A DNA stretch of 64,000 bases from Endozoicomonas gorgoniicola (GTDB lineage Bacteria; Pseudomonadota; Gammaproteobacteria; Pseudomonadales; Endozoicomonadaceae). Below the pieces are notes generated by a model. That model made no database searches, was not told the origin of the DNA, and was given only the letters and a program-made list of their open reading frames with translations. The first letter of the stretch is position 1, and each line of letters begins with the position of its first letter. The stretch is taken from assembly GCF_025562715.2 (NCBI RefSeq), contig NZ_JAPFCC010000001.1, positions 2,374,501 to 2,438,500 on the forward strand. The letters run 5' to 3'. The translations under genes were made by a program, and so were the position numbers. Shown in pieces: positions 42,535 through 50,905 of the stretch.

Positions 42535-44751
42535 ATGGTTCAACAACAAACGACACCAGCTTCGCAGTCGTCGGGTTCTGACGATATTATCAGCCTTTCT
42601 GAGATCATTGAGATTATCCTGAACGGTAAGTGGTGGATTATGGGCAGCACCGCATTGTTTGCCCTTGGTGCATTGTTTTACCTCTGGGTTGCTACGCCCA
42701 TTTTCAGTGCTAACGCCCTGGTGCAGGTGGAGAGCGACAAGTCTCCGCTGGGGGGGCTGGTTGAAATGAGCGAGGCGTTCTCTGGCGAAACCCCTTCCGA
42801 AACCGAGATTGAGGTGATCCGTTCCCGGTTTGTGCTGGGCAAGGTGATCGAAGATGAAAAGCTGAACATTGTTGCTGAAGCGGATTACTTTCCGGTTATT
42901 GGCCGGGCTATTGCCCGCCGTTACCACCCTGGGGCGGGCAGCGAAGAACGGTTCAACAGTCCGCTGCTCGGTATGGGTAGTTTTGCCTGGGGTGGTGAGC
43001 ATATTCAGGTGAGTACCTTTAATGTGCCGGAAGACATGAAAGGTGAAGCGTTCACCTTGGTGGCCGGGGCTGATAAACAGTACCAGTTACTGTACGACGA
43101 TGAGCCTGTACTTAATGGGCAAGTTGGAGAAATGAGTAGCTCCGGTTCTGCCTCGGCAACGATTCCGGGTATTGATCTGTTTGTTACCCAGCTGGATGCC
43201 AGACCAGGCACCCACTTTTCCCTGAGCAAGCTGCCGTTGATCACCGCTGTGGAAAACCTGAGAAAACGTTTAAGCGTCTCAGAAAAAGGGAAAAAGACCG
43301 GCGTTCTCTCCCTGGGCATTACCGGGGCAGACCGGCAAGACAATCGTCAGACCCTGGAATCGGTGATTGAGCGTTACCTGCGCCAGAACGTCGAACGAGT
43401 GTCTGCTGAAGCCCAGAACAGTCTGGAATTTCTGGAAAACCAACTGCCAGAAGTTAAGGCCGAAGTAGAACTGGCGGAATCTCGTCTGAACCGTTACCGG
43501 CTGGAACACCAGACCGTTGACCTGACCCTTGAGACCAAGGCGGTTCTGGATCAGGCGGTGGACATTGACAGTGAGCTGGCCAGACTGGACATACAGATTC
43601 AGCAGATGGCTCAGCGTTACACCGCCAATCACCCGATTATGATTGAGCTGGCTAACCAGCGGAAATATCTGGAAGAACGTAAAAAAGAATTTATGGGTAC
43701 CACCAAAGGGTTACCGGAAACCCAGCAGGAGGTACTGCGCCTGGCCAGGGATGTGGAAGTGAATACCCTGGTGTATACCGAGCTGCTGAACAAAGCCCAG
43801 GAACTGAAAATTGTGCGCGCTTCGGCAGTGGGCAATGTTCGTATACTGGATCATGCCCTGTCTGACATTAAACCGGTGAAACCGAAAAAAGCACTGATTG
43901 CCGTACTGGCGACACTGCTCGGTGGCATGCTGGGAATGGGTCTGGTGTTTGTGCGGGATATGCTGCGCCAGGGTGTGAAAACACCGGAAGAGGTGGAAGC
44001 GAAAACCGGGCTGCCGGTTTATGCCAGCATTCCTGACAGTGACCAGCTGAAAGTGCTTGAACGCAATGCCCGCAAGAGTGGCAAAGGTAGTTTTCTGCTG
44101 GCTCGTTCAGCGCCGAAAGACCTTGCGGTTGAAAGCCTGCGCAGCCTGCGCACCAACCTGAGCTTTGCCCTGATGGAAGCACCCAACAACCGCATTATGA
44201 TTACCGGCCCGTCTCCCGGTGTGGGCAAGAGTTTTGTCTCTGCCAACCTGGCTGAACTGCTGGCGGAAACCGGTAAGAAAGTGTTGTTGATCAGTGCCGA
44301 TATGCGCAAAGGCCATCTGCACAAAGTCTTCGGTCTGTCCGGTGACAAAGGGTTGCAAGATATGCTGGTCGACCCGAACCTTAATGCTGCCGTACCCGTT
44401 GGGAACAACCTGGACATTATCTGTGGTGGTAAATACCCACCTAACCCGTCGGAGTTGTTAATGAGTCCGGCCTTTACCGCACTACTGGAAAAAGCGTCCA
44501 GTCAGTACGATGCCGTGATTATTGATACACCGCCGGTACTGGCCGTGACCGATGCTGCCATTATCGGCGAACAGTGCGGCACCGCCTTTATGGTGGTACG
44601 TGCCGAGCTGAACCCGGCCCGGGAGATTGATTACGCCACCAAACGTTTGCAGCAGGCGGGTGTGAGTGTTCGGGGAGCTGTGTTGAATGGGTTGGTTAAG
44701 ACCAGCAGTCGGTATGGGAATTATGGGTATTATCAGTATTCTTATGAGTGA
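42535..44751 (+). CDS. wzc: Polysaccharide co-polymerase tyrosine kinase Wzc
   Basis: A 738-residue inner-membrane BY-kinase controlling polymerisation and export. TM1 lies at about 38-58 (WIMGSTALFALGALFYLW), after the Wzz-type N-terminus. A long periplasmic region with coiled coil (about 280-410) is followed by TM2 (about 445-465: ALIAVLATLLGGMLGMGLVF). The cytoplasmic kinase domain has Walker A GPSPGVGKS (about 557-565), Walker A' VLLISADMRKG and Walker B-like DAVIIDTPP. The Tyr-rich tail SSRYGNYGYYQYSYE is the autophosphorylation cluster that Wzb acts on. The ATG follows a T-run with no Shine-Dalgarno sequence. Confidence 0.95.
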   Translation: MVQQQTTPASQSSGSDDIISLSEIIEIILNGKWWIMGSTALFALGALFYLWVATPIFSANALVQVESDKSPLGGLVEMSEAFSGETPSETEIEVIRSRFVLGKVIEDEKLNIVAEADYFPVIGRAIARRYHPGAGSEERFNSPLLGMGSFAWGGEHIQVSTFNVPEDMKGEAFTLVAGADKQYQLLYDDEPVLNGQVGEMSSSGSASATIPGIDLFVTQLDARPGTHFSLSKLPLITAVENLRKRLSVSEKGKKTGVLSLGITGADRQDNRQTLESVIERYLRQNVERVSAEAQNSLEFLENQLPEVKAEVELAESRLNRYRLEHQTVDLTLETKAVLDQAVDIDSELARLDIQIQQMAQRYTANHPIMIELANQRKYLEERKKEFMGTTKGLPETQQEVLRLARDVEVNTLVYTELLNKAQELKIVRASAVGNVRILDHALSDIKPVKPKKALIAVLATLLGGMLGMGLVFVRDMLRQGVKTPEEVEAKTGLPVYASIPDSDQLKVLERNARKSGKGSFLLARSAPKDLAVESLRSLRTNLSFALMEAPNNRIMITGPSPGVGKSFVSANLAELLAETGKKVLLISADMRKGHLHKVFGLSGDKGLQDMLVDPNLNAAVPVGNNLDIICGGKYPPNPSELLMSPAFTALLEKASSQYDAVIIDTPPVLAVTDAAIIGEQCGTAFMVVRAELNPAREIDYATKRLQQAGVSVRGAVLNGLVKTSSRYGNYGYYQYSYE

Positions 44752-44755
44752 TCGG

Positions 44756-44837
44756 GCGCTTTTCGCTATTCGTCTTTCGCTTTTCGTAGCCCGTAGCCCG
44801 TAGCCCGTAGCCCGTAGCCCGTTGTCCGTGGTCCGTT
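44756..44837 (+). repeat. A-type heptamer repeat cluster (copy 5)
   Basis: TTTTCGC/TATTCGTC units followed by five CGTAGCC heptamers and CGTTGTC/CGTGGTC variants, starting 5 bases after the wzc stop. Confidence 0.88.
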
Positions 44838-44907
44838 GAAGACAGTGGTTAGGTGTTTTTTTGGTGATTTTTGCTAGTCTGTTCTTTTCCTCAGTTTTTT
44901 TGGAGTA

Positions 44908-45288
44908 GTGCTGATGAGTTTTGAGGCTAGAAATGAACCTGACCATAACCTTAATACTCTGACCGATGTGGTTCGGCTTTTGGGTGAAACCAGGAGTGAA
45001 ATTCACGAAAGGTTTGGGCTGGTAGACGAGCGCTTTGATCAGATAGACAAGCGCTTTGAGCAGGTCGACGAGCGCTTTGACCAGATAGACAAGCGCTTTG
45101 AGCAGGTCGACGAGCGCTTTGACCAGATAGACAAGCGCTTTGAGCAGGTCGACAAACGCTTTGAGCAGGTCGACAAGCGTCTGGATGATCATGACGAGCG
45201 CTTTGACCAGATAGACAGAGATATTGCCGGGCTGAAAGCTGACAACGTTGAGATCAAGGAAATGCTTAAGACTCTGCTTTCCCGTTAG
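44908..45288 (+). CDS. Coiled-coil protein with tandem heptad repeats
   Basis: A 126-residue protein that is almost all coiled coil: residues about 39-102 repeat E/K-R-F-D/E-Q-I/V-D, a perfect heptad with F and I/V in the core. A short N-terminal part (NTLTDVVRLLGETRSEIHERFG) and a C-terminal part (GLKADNVEIKEMLKTLLSR) continue the helix. There is no signal peptide or membrane segment. GGAG lies 11 bases upstream. Such proteins are common near mobile or variable loci; no function is assigned. The protein may form a rod or a scaffold. Copy number of the DNA repeat would set rod length. Confidence 0.7.
   Translation: MLMSFEARNEPDHNLNTLTDVVRLLGETRSEIHERFGLVDERFDQIDKRFEQVDERFDQIDKRFEQVDERFDQIDKRFEQVDKRFEQVDKRLDDHDERFDQIDRDIAGLKADNVEIKEMLKTLLSR
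45024..45212 (+). repeat. 21-bp tandem repeat (nine units) in the coiled-coil gene
   Basis: GACGAGCGCTTTGA-CCAGATA and GACAAGCGCTTTGA-GCAGGTC alternate as 42-bp pairs, three exact or near-exact pairs and then three further 21-bp units. Each unit encodes one heptad. Confidence 0.9.
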
Positions 45289-45439
45289 TACCCAGTTGGG
45301 CGAGGATGTCAGAAGTCGGTTTCTCTGAAGCTATTCTGATGACCTCGTACGCTTGTTGGGTTGAACCTCTATTGAAAACCCTGAGTTCCTGGATCATATT
45401 CAATAATCGGATATAGTTTTTTGCAGGAAAATTTAGTTT

Positions 45440-45742
45440 ATGCGGTTAACACTTATCCAGGTGAATGTCATCAAGCAGTGCCTGACGACATGCTTTGGAG
45501 CTAATACAGAGATATGGCTGTTTGGCTCCAGGGTAGACTCGGAAAAGCGTGGTGGTGATATTGACCTCTATCTTGAAACTGATCTTCAGGAGCCTGAAAC
45601 GTTGGTTGATTGTCGTTTAAAGGCACTGGCTGCGATCAAAACGAAGTTGGGTGACCAGAAAATCGATCTGGTGATCCACAGGCGTGGTCAGCCCAGGGAG
45701 CCCATCCATGTCGAAGCCCTGAGCACAGGTATCCTTTTGTAA
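45440..45742 (+). CDS. MNT-family minimal nucleotidyltransferase antitoxin
   Basis: A 100-residue polymerase-beta-like nucleotidyltransferase. The signature GSRVDSEKRGGDIDLYLE holds the Gly-Ser and the metal-binding Asp-x-Asp; LGDQKIDLVIH supplies the third acidic position. In MntA/HepT systems the MNT protein AMPylates a Tyr of the HEPN toxin and silences it. The neighbouring gene, 32 bases downstream, encodes a HEPN protein carrying that target motif. Confidence 0.85.
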   Translation: MRLTLIQVNVIKQCLTTCFGANTEIWLFGSRVDSEKRGGDIDLYLETDLQEPETLVDCRLKALAAIKTKLGDQKIDLVIHRRGQPREPIHVEALSTGILL

Positions 45743-45774
45743 GGGAAGCAGATAAAAAGGCACAAGGTAAAATA

Positions 45775-46305
45775 ATGAAGCAGGCCCGCCCTATGGCTCA
45801 TCAAACTACTCAACAATTTACTCAACAATCTACTCAACAAAAGGCTGGGCGCACACTATGGATATGTGACCGTCACGCCTTGCGCCTACGTTGGGTTATG
45901 GCAGAAATAGAGAACCTTTTCCCACTGTCGGGATCACAATTTGACAACCTTGCACCTGCGGAAGTGGCCTATCTTGATCAGTTTTCCACTCGCTTTGGCA
46001 AGTTGCAGGATGCTATGGGTGCCAAGCTGTTCCCGCAAGCGCTGGAACTGGTCAAAGAACAGGGCAGCCTCCAGACGTTTATTGACAAACTTAACAGGCT
46101 TGAAAAAATCGGTGCCATTGACAGTGCAGAGCAATGGTTGATTTTACGGGAGCTTCGTAACGCTTTTGCCCACGATTATCCAGAAGACAGTGAACTGAAT
46201 GCAGCGACCCTCAATCGTGCTGTACCTTTGGCTGAACAGCTGCTCGATGTCTATGAGAAAATCAAGGCTTTTGCTTTGCGATACGGGGCTGTTTTGCCGG
46301 ATTAA
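45775..46305 (+). CDS. HEPN-domain toxin (HepT-like), first copy
   Basis: A 176-residue helical protein with the RX4HXY motif R128-NAFA-H133-D-Y135, the RNase active site and AMPylation target of HepT toxins. Residues 7-24 are a Gln/Thr-rich leader made by a short DNA repeat (TCAACAATTTAC-like), which the second copy lacks. Helices with YLDQFSTRFGKLQDAMGAKLFPQAL and FIDKLNRLEKIGAIDS align with the second HEPN gene (46425). Paired with the upstream MNT gene (order MNT then HEPN). Confidence 0.82.
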   Translation: MKQARPMAHQTTQQFTQQSTQQKAGRTLWICDRHALRLRWVMAEIENLFPLSGSQFDNLAPAEVAYLDQFSTRFGKLQDAMGAKLFPQALELVKEQGSLQTFIDKLNRLEKIGAIDSAEQWLILRELRNAFAHDYPEDSELNAATLNRAVPLAEQLLDVYEKIKAFALRYGAVLPD

Positions 46306-46424
46306 TCAAACGGCTGAACTATACCAAAGTTGACCCCTGCGCTTTGCTGTATGCGGTTGCTACATAAACAGACAGGAATGTATAGTGGCATTAAAACTGT
46401 TATGCCATAAAGTACCCCTATCCA

Positions 46425-46925
46425 ATGACTCTGAACACTTCCTACCTAAAACTGTTGTTACAAAACTGGTCGCAGGTTTGTCGCACAGCAAAACGGCTTT
46501 CTGTTTCTGTTAGCCGGTTAAATCCATATTTGCCGTTGTCAGCAGATGAGCTGAAAAATGCTGATGAGGATCTTTGCGAAAAGCTGGACGCATTCCGTGT
46601 ACGCTTTGGTGATCTGCAGGATAGCCTGGGTGCCAAGACCTTTCGAAGTCTGCTGTTAACGGAAGATGAAGAGCCAGTTAATATGGCGGATACCCTTAAC
46701 CGCATGGAAAAACGCGGGATTATTCAATCGGCTGACTACTGGCGCAAACTGAGGGAAATTCGCAACGCCTTTGCCCATGACTACCCTGAGGCAGAAGCCA
46801 CACGTGCTGAAGCCATAAACCTGGCCTGGCGAAGTGCGCCGGGAATGCTGGAAGTGGCTGAAAACATCTGCGGCTATTGCAGAAAGCAGGGTGTTGAGCT
46901 ACCGGAGATTGAACGTGCGGATTAG
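46425..46925 (+). CDS. HEPN-domain toxin (HepT-like), second copy
   Basis: A 166-residue protein homologous to the gene at 45775: FRVRFGDLQDSLGAKTFRSLL and LNRMEKRGIIQSADYWRKLREIRNAFAHDYPE match the same helices, with RX4HXY at R113...H118-D-Y120. Here the order is reversed: HEPN first, MNT second. The MNT start (GTG 46915) overlaps the end of this gene by 11 bases, so the two are translationally coupled. Confidence 0.82.
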   Translation: MTLNTSYLKLLLQNWSQVCRTAKRLSVSVSRLNPYLPLSADELKNADEDLCEKLDAFRVRFGDLQDSLGAKTFRSLLLTEDEEPVNMADTLNRMEKRGIIQSADYWRKLREIRNAFAHDYPEAEATRAEAINLAWRSAPGMLEVAENICGYCRKQGVELPEIERAD

Positions 46926-47214
46926 CGATGAAATGGCTGACAGTATTGTAGAACTCAGTCGTATGCATATCGCTCCGGACGCTGTCGTATGGTTGTTTGG
47001 GTCAAGGGCGAAGGACAGTGCCAGAGGGGGGGATATTGACTTAATGATTGAAGCCACGGGTATTGATAATCCTCTGGAACGAAAAATAAACTTTCGACTG
47101 GCGTTTGAAGATCGCTGGGGTGAGCAGAAAGTTGATATTATTGTTCATGATCGCCTGAATGATGATTTGGCTATTCATGAAATAGTCCGGGGAGAGGGGG
47201 TCAGGCTTTGTTAG
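46915..47214 (+). CDS. MNT-family minimal nucleotidyltransferase antitoxin, second copy
   Basis: A 99-residue nucleotidyltransferase: WLFGSRAKDSARGGDIDLMIE has the Gly-Ser and Asp-x-Asp metal site, and GEQKVDIIVHD the third acidic residue. I place the start at GTG 46915 because CGGAGA lies 8 bases upstream within the HEPN gene. A longer in-frame start at 46834 would run far back through the HEPN frame. Expected role: AMPylation of the upstream HEPN toxin. Confidence 0.83.
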   Translation: MRISDEMADSIVELSRMHIAPDAVVWLFGSRAKDSARGGDIDLMIEATGIDNPLERKINFRLAFEDRWGEQKVDIIVHDRLNDDLAIHEIVRGEGVRLC

Positions 47215-47218
47215 GGGG

Positions 47219-47289
47219 GGCGTTTTTCGCTTTCCGTCTCCCGTCTTCCGCTTTCCGTGATTCGTAGCCCGTTGCCCGTTGCCCGTTGA
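47219..47289 (+). repeat. A-type heptamer repeat cluster (copy 6)
   Basis: TTTTCGC, TTTCCGT and CTTCCGC heptamers followed by CGTAGCC and CGTTGCC units, 5 bases after the second MNT gene. The remaining gap to 47590 is AT-rich and should hold a promoter for the sugar genes. Confidence 0.82.
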
Positions 47290-47590
47290 TGATTTCCTTT
47301 GATACCTGATTTTCTCTTTTCTTTGTTATCCGAACTTTTTGTAGGCTTACTGCTGCAAGCATTACAGGCCGTTTCCAAAATGAAAATATAGACTAAAAAA
47401 CAAACGACAAAATATTTTTAAATACTCATTATCAATACAGTGTTTAAAGATATTTTGTGGTTTTGCCTCAAAAAAGGAAAAACTCGCTGTTCGCTACTCC
47501 CTCATATTTGTAGTGTATTGGTCTTAACTCGGAACAATGGACGAAATTAAATATGAGCGGCACTCTTTAAAATGGAAGGGATATTTAACA

Positions 47591-48868
47591 ATGCACTTTG
47601 AAAAAGACCCTGTTATTGCCGTCATTGGCCTGGGTTATGTGGGGCTACCGCTGGCCGTTGAGTTTGGTAAAAAATTCAACACTATTGGCTTTGACATCAA
47701 TCAGCCCCGTGTTGAAGAACTCATGGCTGGTCACGACAGTACGCTGGAAGTTGATGATGCTGAGTTAGCGACTGCAGCTAAACTAAACAATTGCTGCCAA
47801 CTGGAAGACCTGAAAACAGCCAATGTTTATATTGTGACTGTTCCTACCCCTATTGATCAGCACAAACGTCCTGACCTGACACCGTTAATTAAAGCCAGTG
47901 AGATGCTGGGTAAAGTGGTGAGCAAGGGCGATATTATTGTTTATGAGTCTACTGTTTATCCCGGTGCGACAGAGGAAGACTGCATCCCTCTCGTTGAACA
48001 GGCATCTGGCCTGAAGTTTAACAAAGACTTCTTTGCGGGCTACAGCCCTGAGCGTATTAACCCGGGCGATAAAGAGCATCGTGTAACAACCATCAAAAAA
48101 GTAACTTCAGGCTCTACACCAGAAGTTGCTGATTATGTGGATGATTTATACCGCTCCGTTATTACAGCAGGCACTCATAAGGCCAGCAGCATCAAAGTGG
48201 CCGAGGCTGCCAAAGTTATTGAAAACACCCAGCGTGATTTGAATATCGCCCTGATCAATGAACTGGCGTTAATCTTTAATAAGCTGGATATTGATACTGA
48301 AGAAGTACTCAAGGCAGCGGGCACTAAATGGAACTTCCTGCCTTTCCGTCCAGGGCTGGTCGGCGGTCACTGCATCGGTGTTGACCCCTACTACCTGACA
48401 CACAAGGCTAAGGAAATTGGCTACCACCCGGAAGTTATTCTGGCAGGCCGTCGTATTAATGATGGCATGGGTGAATATGTCGTGTCGCAAGTGGTCAAGA
48501 AAATGATCAAACGACGCATCCATGTTGAAGACAGTAATGTCCTGATTATGGGTCTGACCTTTAAAGAAAACTGCCCGGACCTACGCAACACTCGTGTGGT
48601 TGATATGGTTAGTGAATTTCAGGAATACGGTGCCAATGTGGATGTATACGATCCATGGGTTAGCCATGAAGAGGCTGAGCATGAATATGGCATTACACCA
48701 GTCAAAGAACCTGCTGCTGGAAAATACGAAGCTATTGTTTTGGCCGTAGCCCACGACCAGTTTAAAGAAATGGGGCCAGAAGCTATTCGCAAACTGGGCC
48801 GTCGTGACTGTGTGCTGTATGACATCAAATACGTTATGCCTGCTGAAACTGTAGATGGTCGGTTGTAA
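47591..48868 (+). CDS. wbpA: UDP-N-acetylglucosamine 6-dehydrogenase (WbpA/TviB)
   Basis: A 425-residue NAD-dependent nucleotide-sugar dehydrogenase making UDP-GlcNAcA. Rossmann loop AVIGLGYVGLPLA (about 9-21); VPTPID and YESTVYPGATEE; GYSPERINPGD; KVIENTQRDLNIALINE; and the catalytic Cys in FRPGLVGGHCIGVDPYYLTHKA. These match the WbpA/TviB branch rather than UDP-glucose dehydrogenase. AAGGGA lies about 10 bases before the ATG at 47591; the open frame extends 18 codons further up without support. The epimerase WbpP gene follows, so the pair should make UDP-GalNAcA, as in Vi antigen and Pseudomonas O6. Confidence 0.94.
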   Translation: MHFEKDPVIAVIGLGYVGLPLAVEFGKKFNTIGFDINQPRVEELMAGHDSTLEVDDAELATAAKLNNCCQLEDLKTANVYIVTVPTPIDQHKRPDLTPLIKASEMLGKVVSKGDIIVYESTVYPGATEEDCIPLVEQASGLKFNKDFFAGYSPERINPGDKEHRVTTIKKVTSGSTPEVADYVDDLYRSVITAGTHKASSIKVAEAAKVIENTQRDLNIALINELALIFNKLDIDTEEVLKAAGTKWNFLPFRPGLVGGHCIGVDPYYLTHKAKEIGYHPEVILAGRRINDGMGEYVVSQVVKKMIKRRIHVEDSNVLIMGLTFKENCPDLRNTRVVDMVSEFQEYGANVDVYDPWVSHEEAEHEYGITPVKEPAAGKYEAIVLAVAHDQFKEMGPEAIRKLGRRDCVLYDIKYVMPAETVDGRL

Positions 48869-48884
48869 TTTCTGCCACCACTTT

Positions 48885-49042
48885 TTCACCACAGAGGCAC
48901 AGAGGCACAGAGGCACAGAGTTTTGAGTTTTTTTTAGTTTGCCTCAAAGTTACTCCAAGCTTTCAGAAATAATGAGAGGCTAAAGTATTATTGCTTTTAA
49001 AATAAAGCTTTTCCTCTGTGTCCTCTGTGCCTCTGTGATGAA
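48885..49042. repeat. B-type inverted-end repeat element (copy 1)
   Basis: It begins TTCACCACAGAGGCACAGAG, with GGCACAGA repeated three times, and ends with the inverse CTCTGTGCCTCTGTGATGAA. The interior is AT-rich. It separates wbpA from the convergent GxxExxY gene. Confidence 0.8.
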
Positions 49043-49047
49043 AAAAA

Positions 49048-49416
49048 TCAAACGACAAGCCGCTTAATACCCTGCCGCAAAACAACTTCATTGAAGTTAA
49101 TCAGCAGCCCCAGCGGTATGCCTGAAAGTTTGAGGTAGGTTATAAGCTGTGCCTGATGAAGTGAGTTTAATCGCTCTACAGCTTTTAGCTCAATCACTAC
49201 CTGTTTTTCCACCACGATATCCAATTGGTACTTGCAGTTTAAAAGCTGCCCTTTGTAACTGACAGGTAACGGCCATTGTCGCTCAAAGCAAAAGCCAGAA
49301 GTCTTTAGCTCATAGGCGAGCGCTTCTTCATAAGCACTCTCCAGTAAACCGGGGCCAAGCACTCGGTGAACCTCAATAGCCAAGCCAATGATCTTCCCCG
49401 TCAGCACATTGTCCAT
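49048..49416 (-). CDS. GxxExxY protein (PDDEXK-like)
   Basis: A 122-residue protein with the GxxExxY pattern (VLGPGLLESAYEEALAYEL), then LPVSYKGQLLNCKYQLDIVVEKQVVIELKAV, which gives the D-x(n)-E-x-K core of PDDEXK-type nucleases, and TYLKLSGIPLGLLINF. I start at the internal ATG for MDNVLTGKII because earlier codons are not conserved in the family. It is opposite in strand to all surrounding sugar genes and is bounded on both sides by B-type repeats, so it may have come in with them. Confidence 0.8.
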   Translation of the reverse strand: MDNVLTGKIIGLAIEVHRVLGPGLLESAYEEALAYELKTSGFCFERQWPLPVSYKGQLLNCKYQLDIVVEKQVVIELKAVERLNSLHQAQLITYLKLSGIPLGLLINFNEVVLRQGIKRLVV

Positions 49417-49488
49417 AATATTTTTAACCCATCGATCAGAAACGATTAAAAATAGACCGATTGAGTCATATCGCAACCTGTAAGGATT

Positions 49489-49745
49489 TTCACCACAGAG
49501 GCACAGAGAACACAGAGGAAAAGCTTTTTTGTTTTAAGGGAAGGGGCAATCAATAACATACCAGACTCTCCGTCATTCCTGCGCAGGCGGGAATCTACCA
49601 CGGTAGTGGTTCCCCGCCTGTGCGGGGATGACGATGGTGTATTTTTCTCTGCTACTGCCCTAAAAACTCTGTGCGACCGCCATGGAAGGCGGGAGTGTCG
49701 ATAATGCAGGAGCAATTTTCGTCGCCTCTGTGCCTCTGTGGTGAA
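49489..49745. repeat. B-type inverted-end repeat element (copy 2) with nested REP-like palindrome
   Basis: Ends are TTCACCACAGAGGCACAGAG and CCTCTGTGCCTCTGTGGTGAA. The part from about 49660 on is the reverse complement of the interior of copies 4 and 5 (GGCGGTCGCACAGAG and the segment around it). At 49571-49633 lies a separate inverted repeat: CGTCATTCCTGCGCAGGCGG against CCGCCTGTGCGGGGATGACG. The element ends 9 bases before the wbpP start and so supplies its leader. Confidence 0.82.
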
Positions 49746-49754
49746 CAAAAAGAA

Positions 49755-50780
49755 ATGAAATACGATCAAGTTAAAGAAGACCTCAAGCAAAGCCCTAAAA
49801 CATGGCTAATCACTGGTGTAGCAGGTTTTATCGGTTCCAACCTGTTGGAAACATTGCTTAAGCTGGGTCAAACAGTCACTGGCTTGGATAACTTTGAAAC
49901 TGGCCATCAGCATAACCTGGATGAAGTAAAAAGCCTGGTTAGTGAAGAACAGTGGAACAGATTTACTTTTATAGACGGTGATATCAGAAATCTGGAAGAC
50001 TGCCAGAAAGCAGTAACAGGCGTAGATTATGTTCTGCATCAGGCTGCGCTGGGTTCTGTACCTCGCTCTATTAATGACCCAATCCCCACCAATGAGACCA
50101 ATATTACAGGCTTCTTGAATATGCTGGTTGCATCCCGTGATGCAGAAGTGACCAGCTTTACTTATGCGGCCTCCAGCTCTACTTATGGAGACCATCCAGC
50201 TCTGCCAAAAGTAGAGGAAAATATTGGCAATCCATTATCGCCCTATGCAGTAACAAAATACGTTAATGAACTCTATGCCAGCGTATTTGCCAGAACCTAT
50301 GGTTTTAAAACAATAGGGCTGCGTTATTTTAATATTTTTGGTAGAAGGCAAGACCCTAACGGAGCCTATGCTGCGGTTGTTCCTAAATGGACTGCGTCAC
50401 TGATTAATGGCGAAACCGTTTATATTAACGGTGATGGTGAAACCAGCCGGGACTTTTGTTATATCGACAATGCTGTGCAGGCAAATATCCTTGCATCTGT
50501 GGCTGATGACGCGGCTAAAGATAATGTTTTTAATGTTGCCGTTGGGGACAGAACGACACTGAATGATCTTTATCGTGCGATTAGAAGTAATTTAGCAGAG
50601 ATTATTTTTGGCATTAAAGAAGTAGAGCCTCTTTATCGTGACTTCAGAGCTGGGGATGTTCGTCATTCTCAGGCAGATATTAGTAAAGCTAAAACTCTGA
50701 TTGGTTATCAACCTACACATAGAATCATGGATGGGGTTGGTGAAGCTACTTCTTGGTACTTAGGTAAAAAATCGAAGTAA
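49755..50780 (+). CDS. wbpP: UDP-N-acetylglucosamine C4-epimerase (WbpP/TviC)
   Basis: A 341-residue extended short-chain dehydrogenase, very close to Pseudomonas WbpP. NAD loop GVAGFIGSNLLE (about 23-34), GLDNFETGHQHNLDEVKSL, HQAALGSVPRSINDP, catalytic Ser-x(n)-YxxxK in AASSSTYGDHP ... YAVTKYVNELYA, and GRRQDPNGAYAAVVPKW. It interconverts UDP-GlcNAc(A) and UDP-GalNAc(A). The ATG at 49755 fits the family start; the open frame upstream is repeat sequence. Confidence 0.95.
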   Translation: MKYDQVKEDLKQSPKTWLITGVAGFIGSNLLETLLKLGQTVTGLDNFETGHQHNLDEVKSLVSEEQWNRFTFIDGDIRNLEDCQKAVTGVDYVLHQAALGSVPRSINDPIPTNETNITGFLNMLVASRDAEVTSFTYAASSSTYGDHPALPKVEENIGNPLSPYAVTKYVNELYASVFARTYGFKTIGLRYFNIFGRRQDPNGAYAAVVPKWTASLINGETVYINGDGETSRDFCYIDNAVQANILASVADDAAKDNVFNVAVGDRTTLNDLYRAIRSNLAEIIFGIKEVEPLYRDFRAGDVRHSQADISKAKTLIGYQPTHRIMDGVGEATSWYLGKKSK

Positions 50781-50905
50781 TTAAAAATAAAGAAAGTGAG
50801 CTAAAAGTAGATCTTTTTCACCACCTTACATTTAAAATAAAAAACTACTTTTAGTTCTTTCAATATACTTTCTAGCTTAAGTCGCCAGAAATAAAAGGTT
50901 ATTTA

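Noticed and set aside
44482..45192. A 236-codon minus-strand frame with repeated LVDLLKA/LVYLVKA units
   Set aside because: The repeats are the antisense of the 21-bp coiled-coil repeats, and the rest is antisense to wzc and to heptamer repeats.
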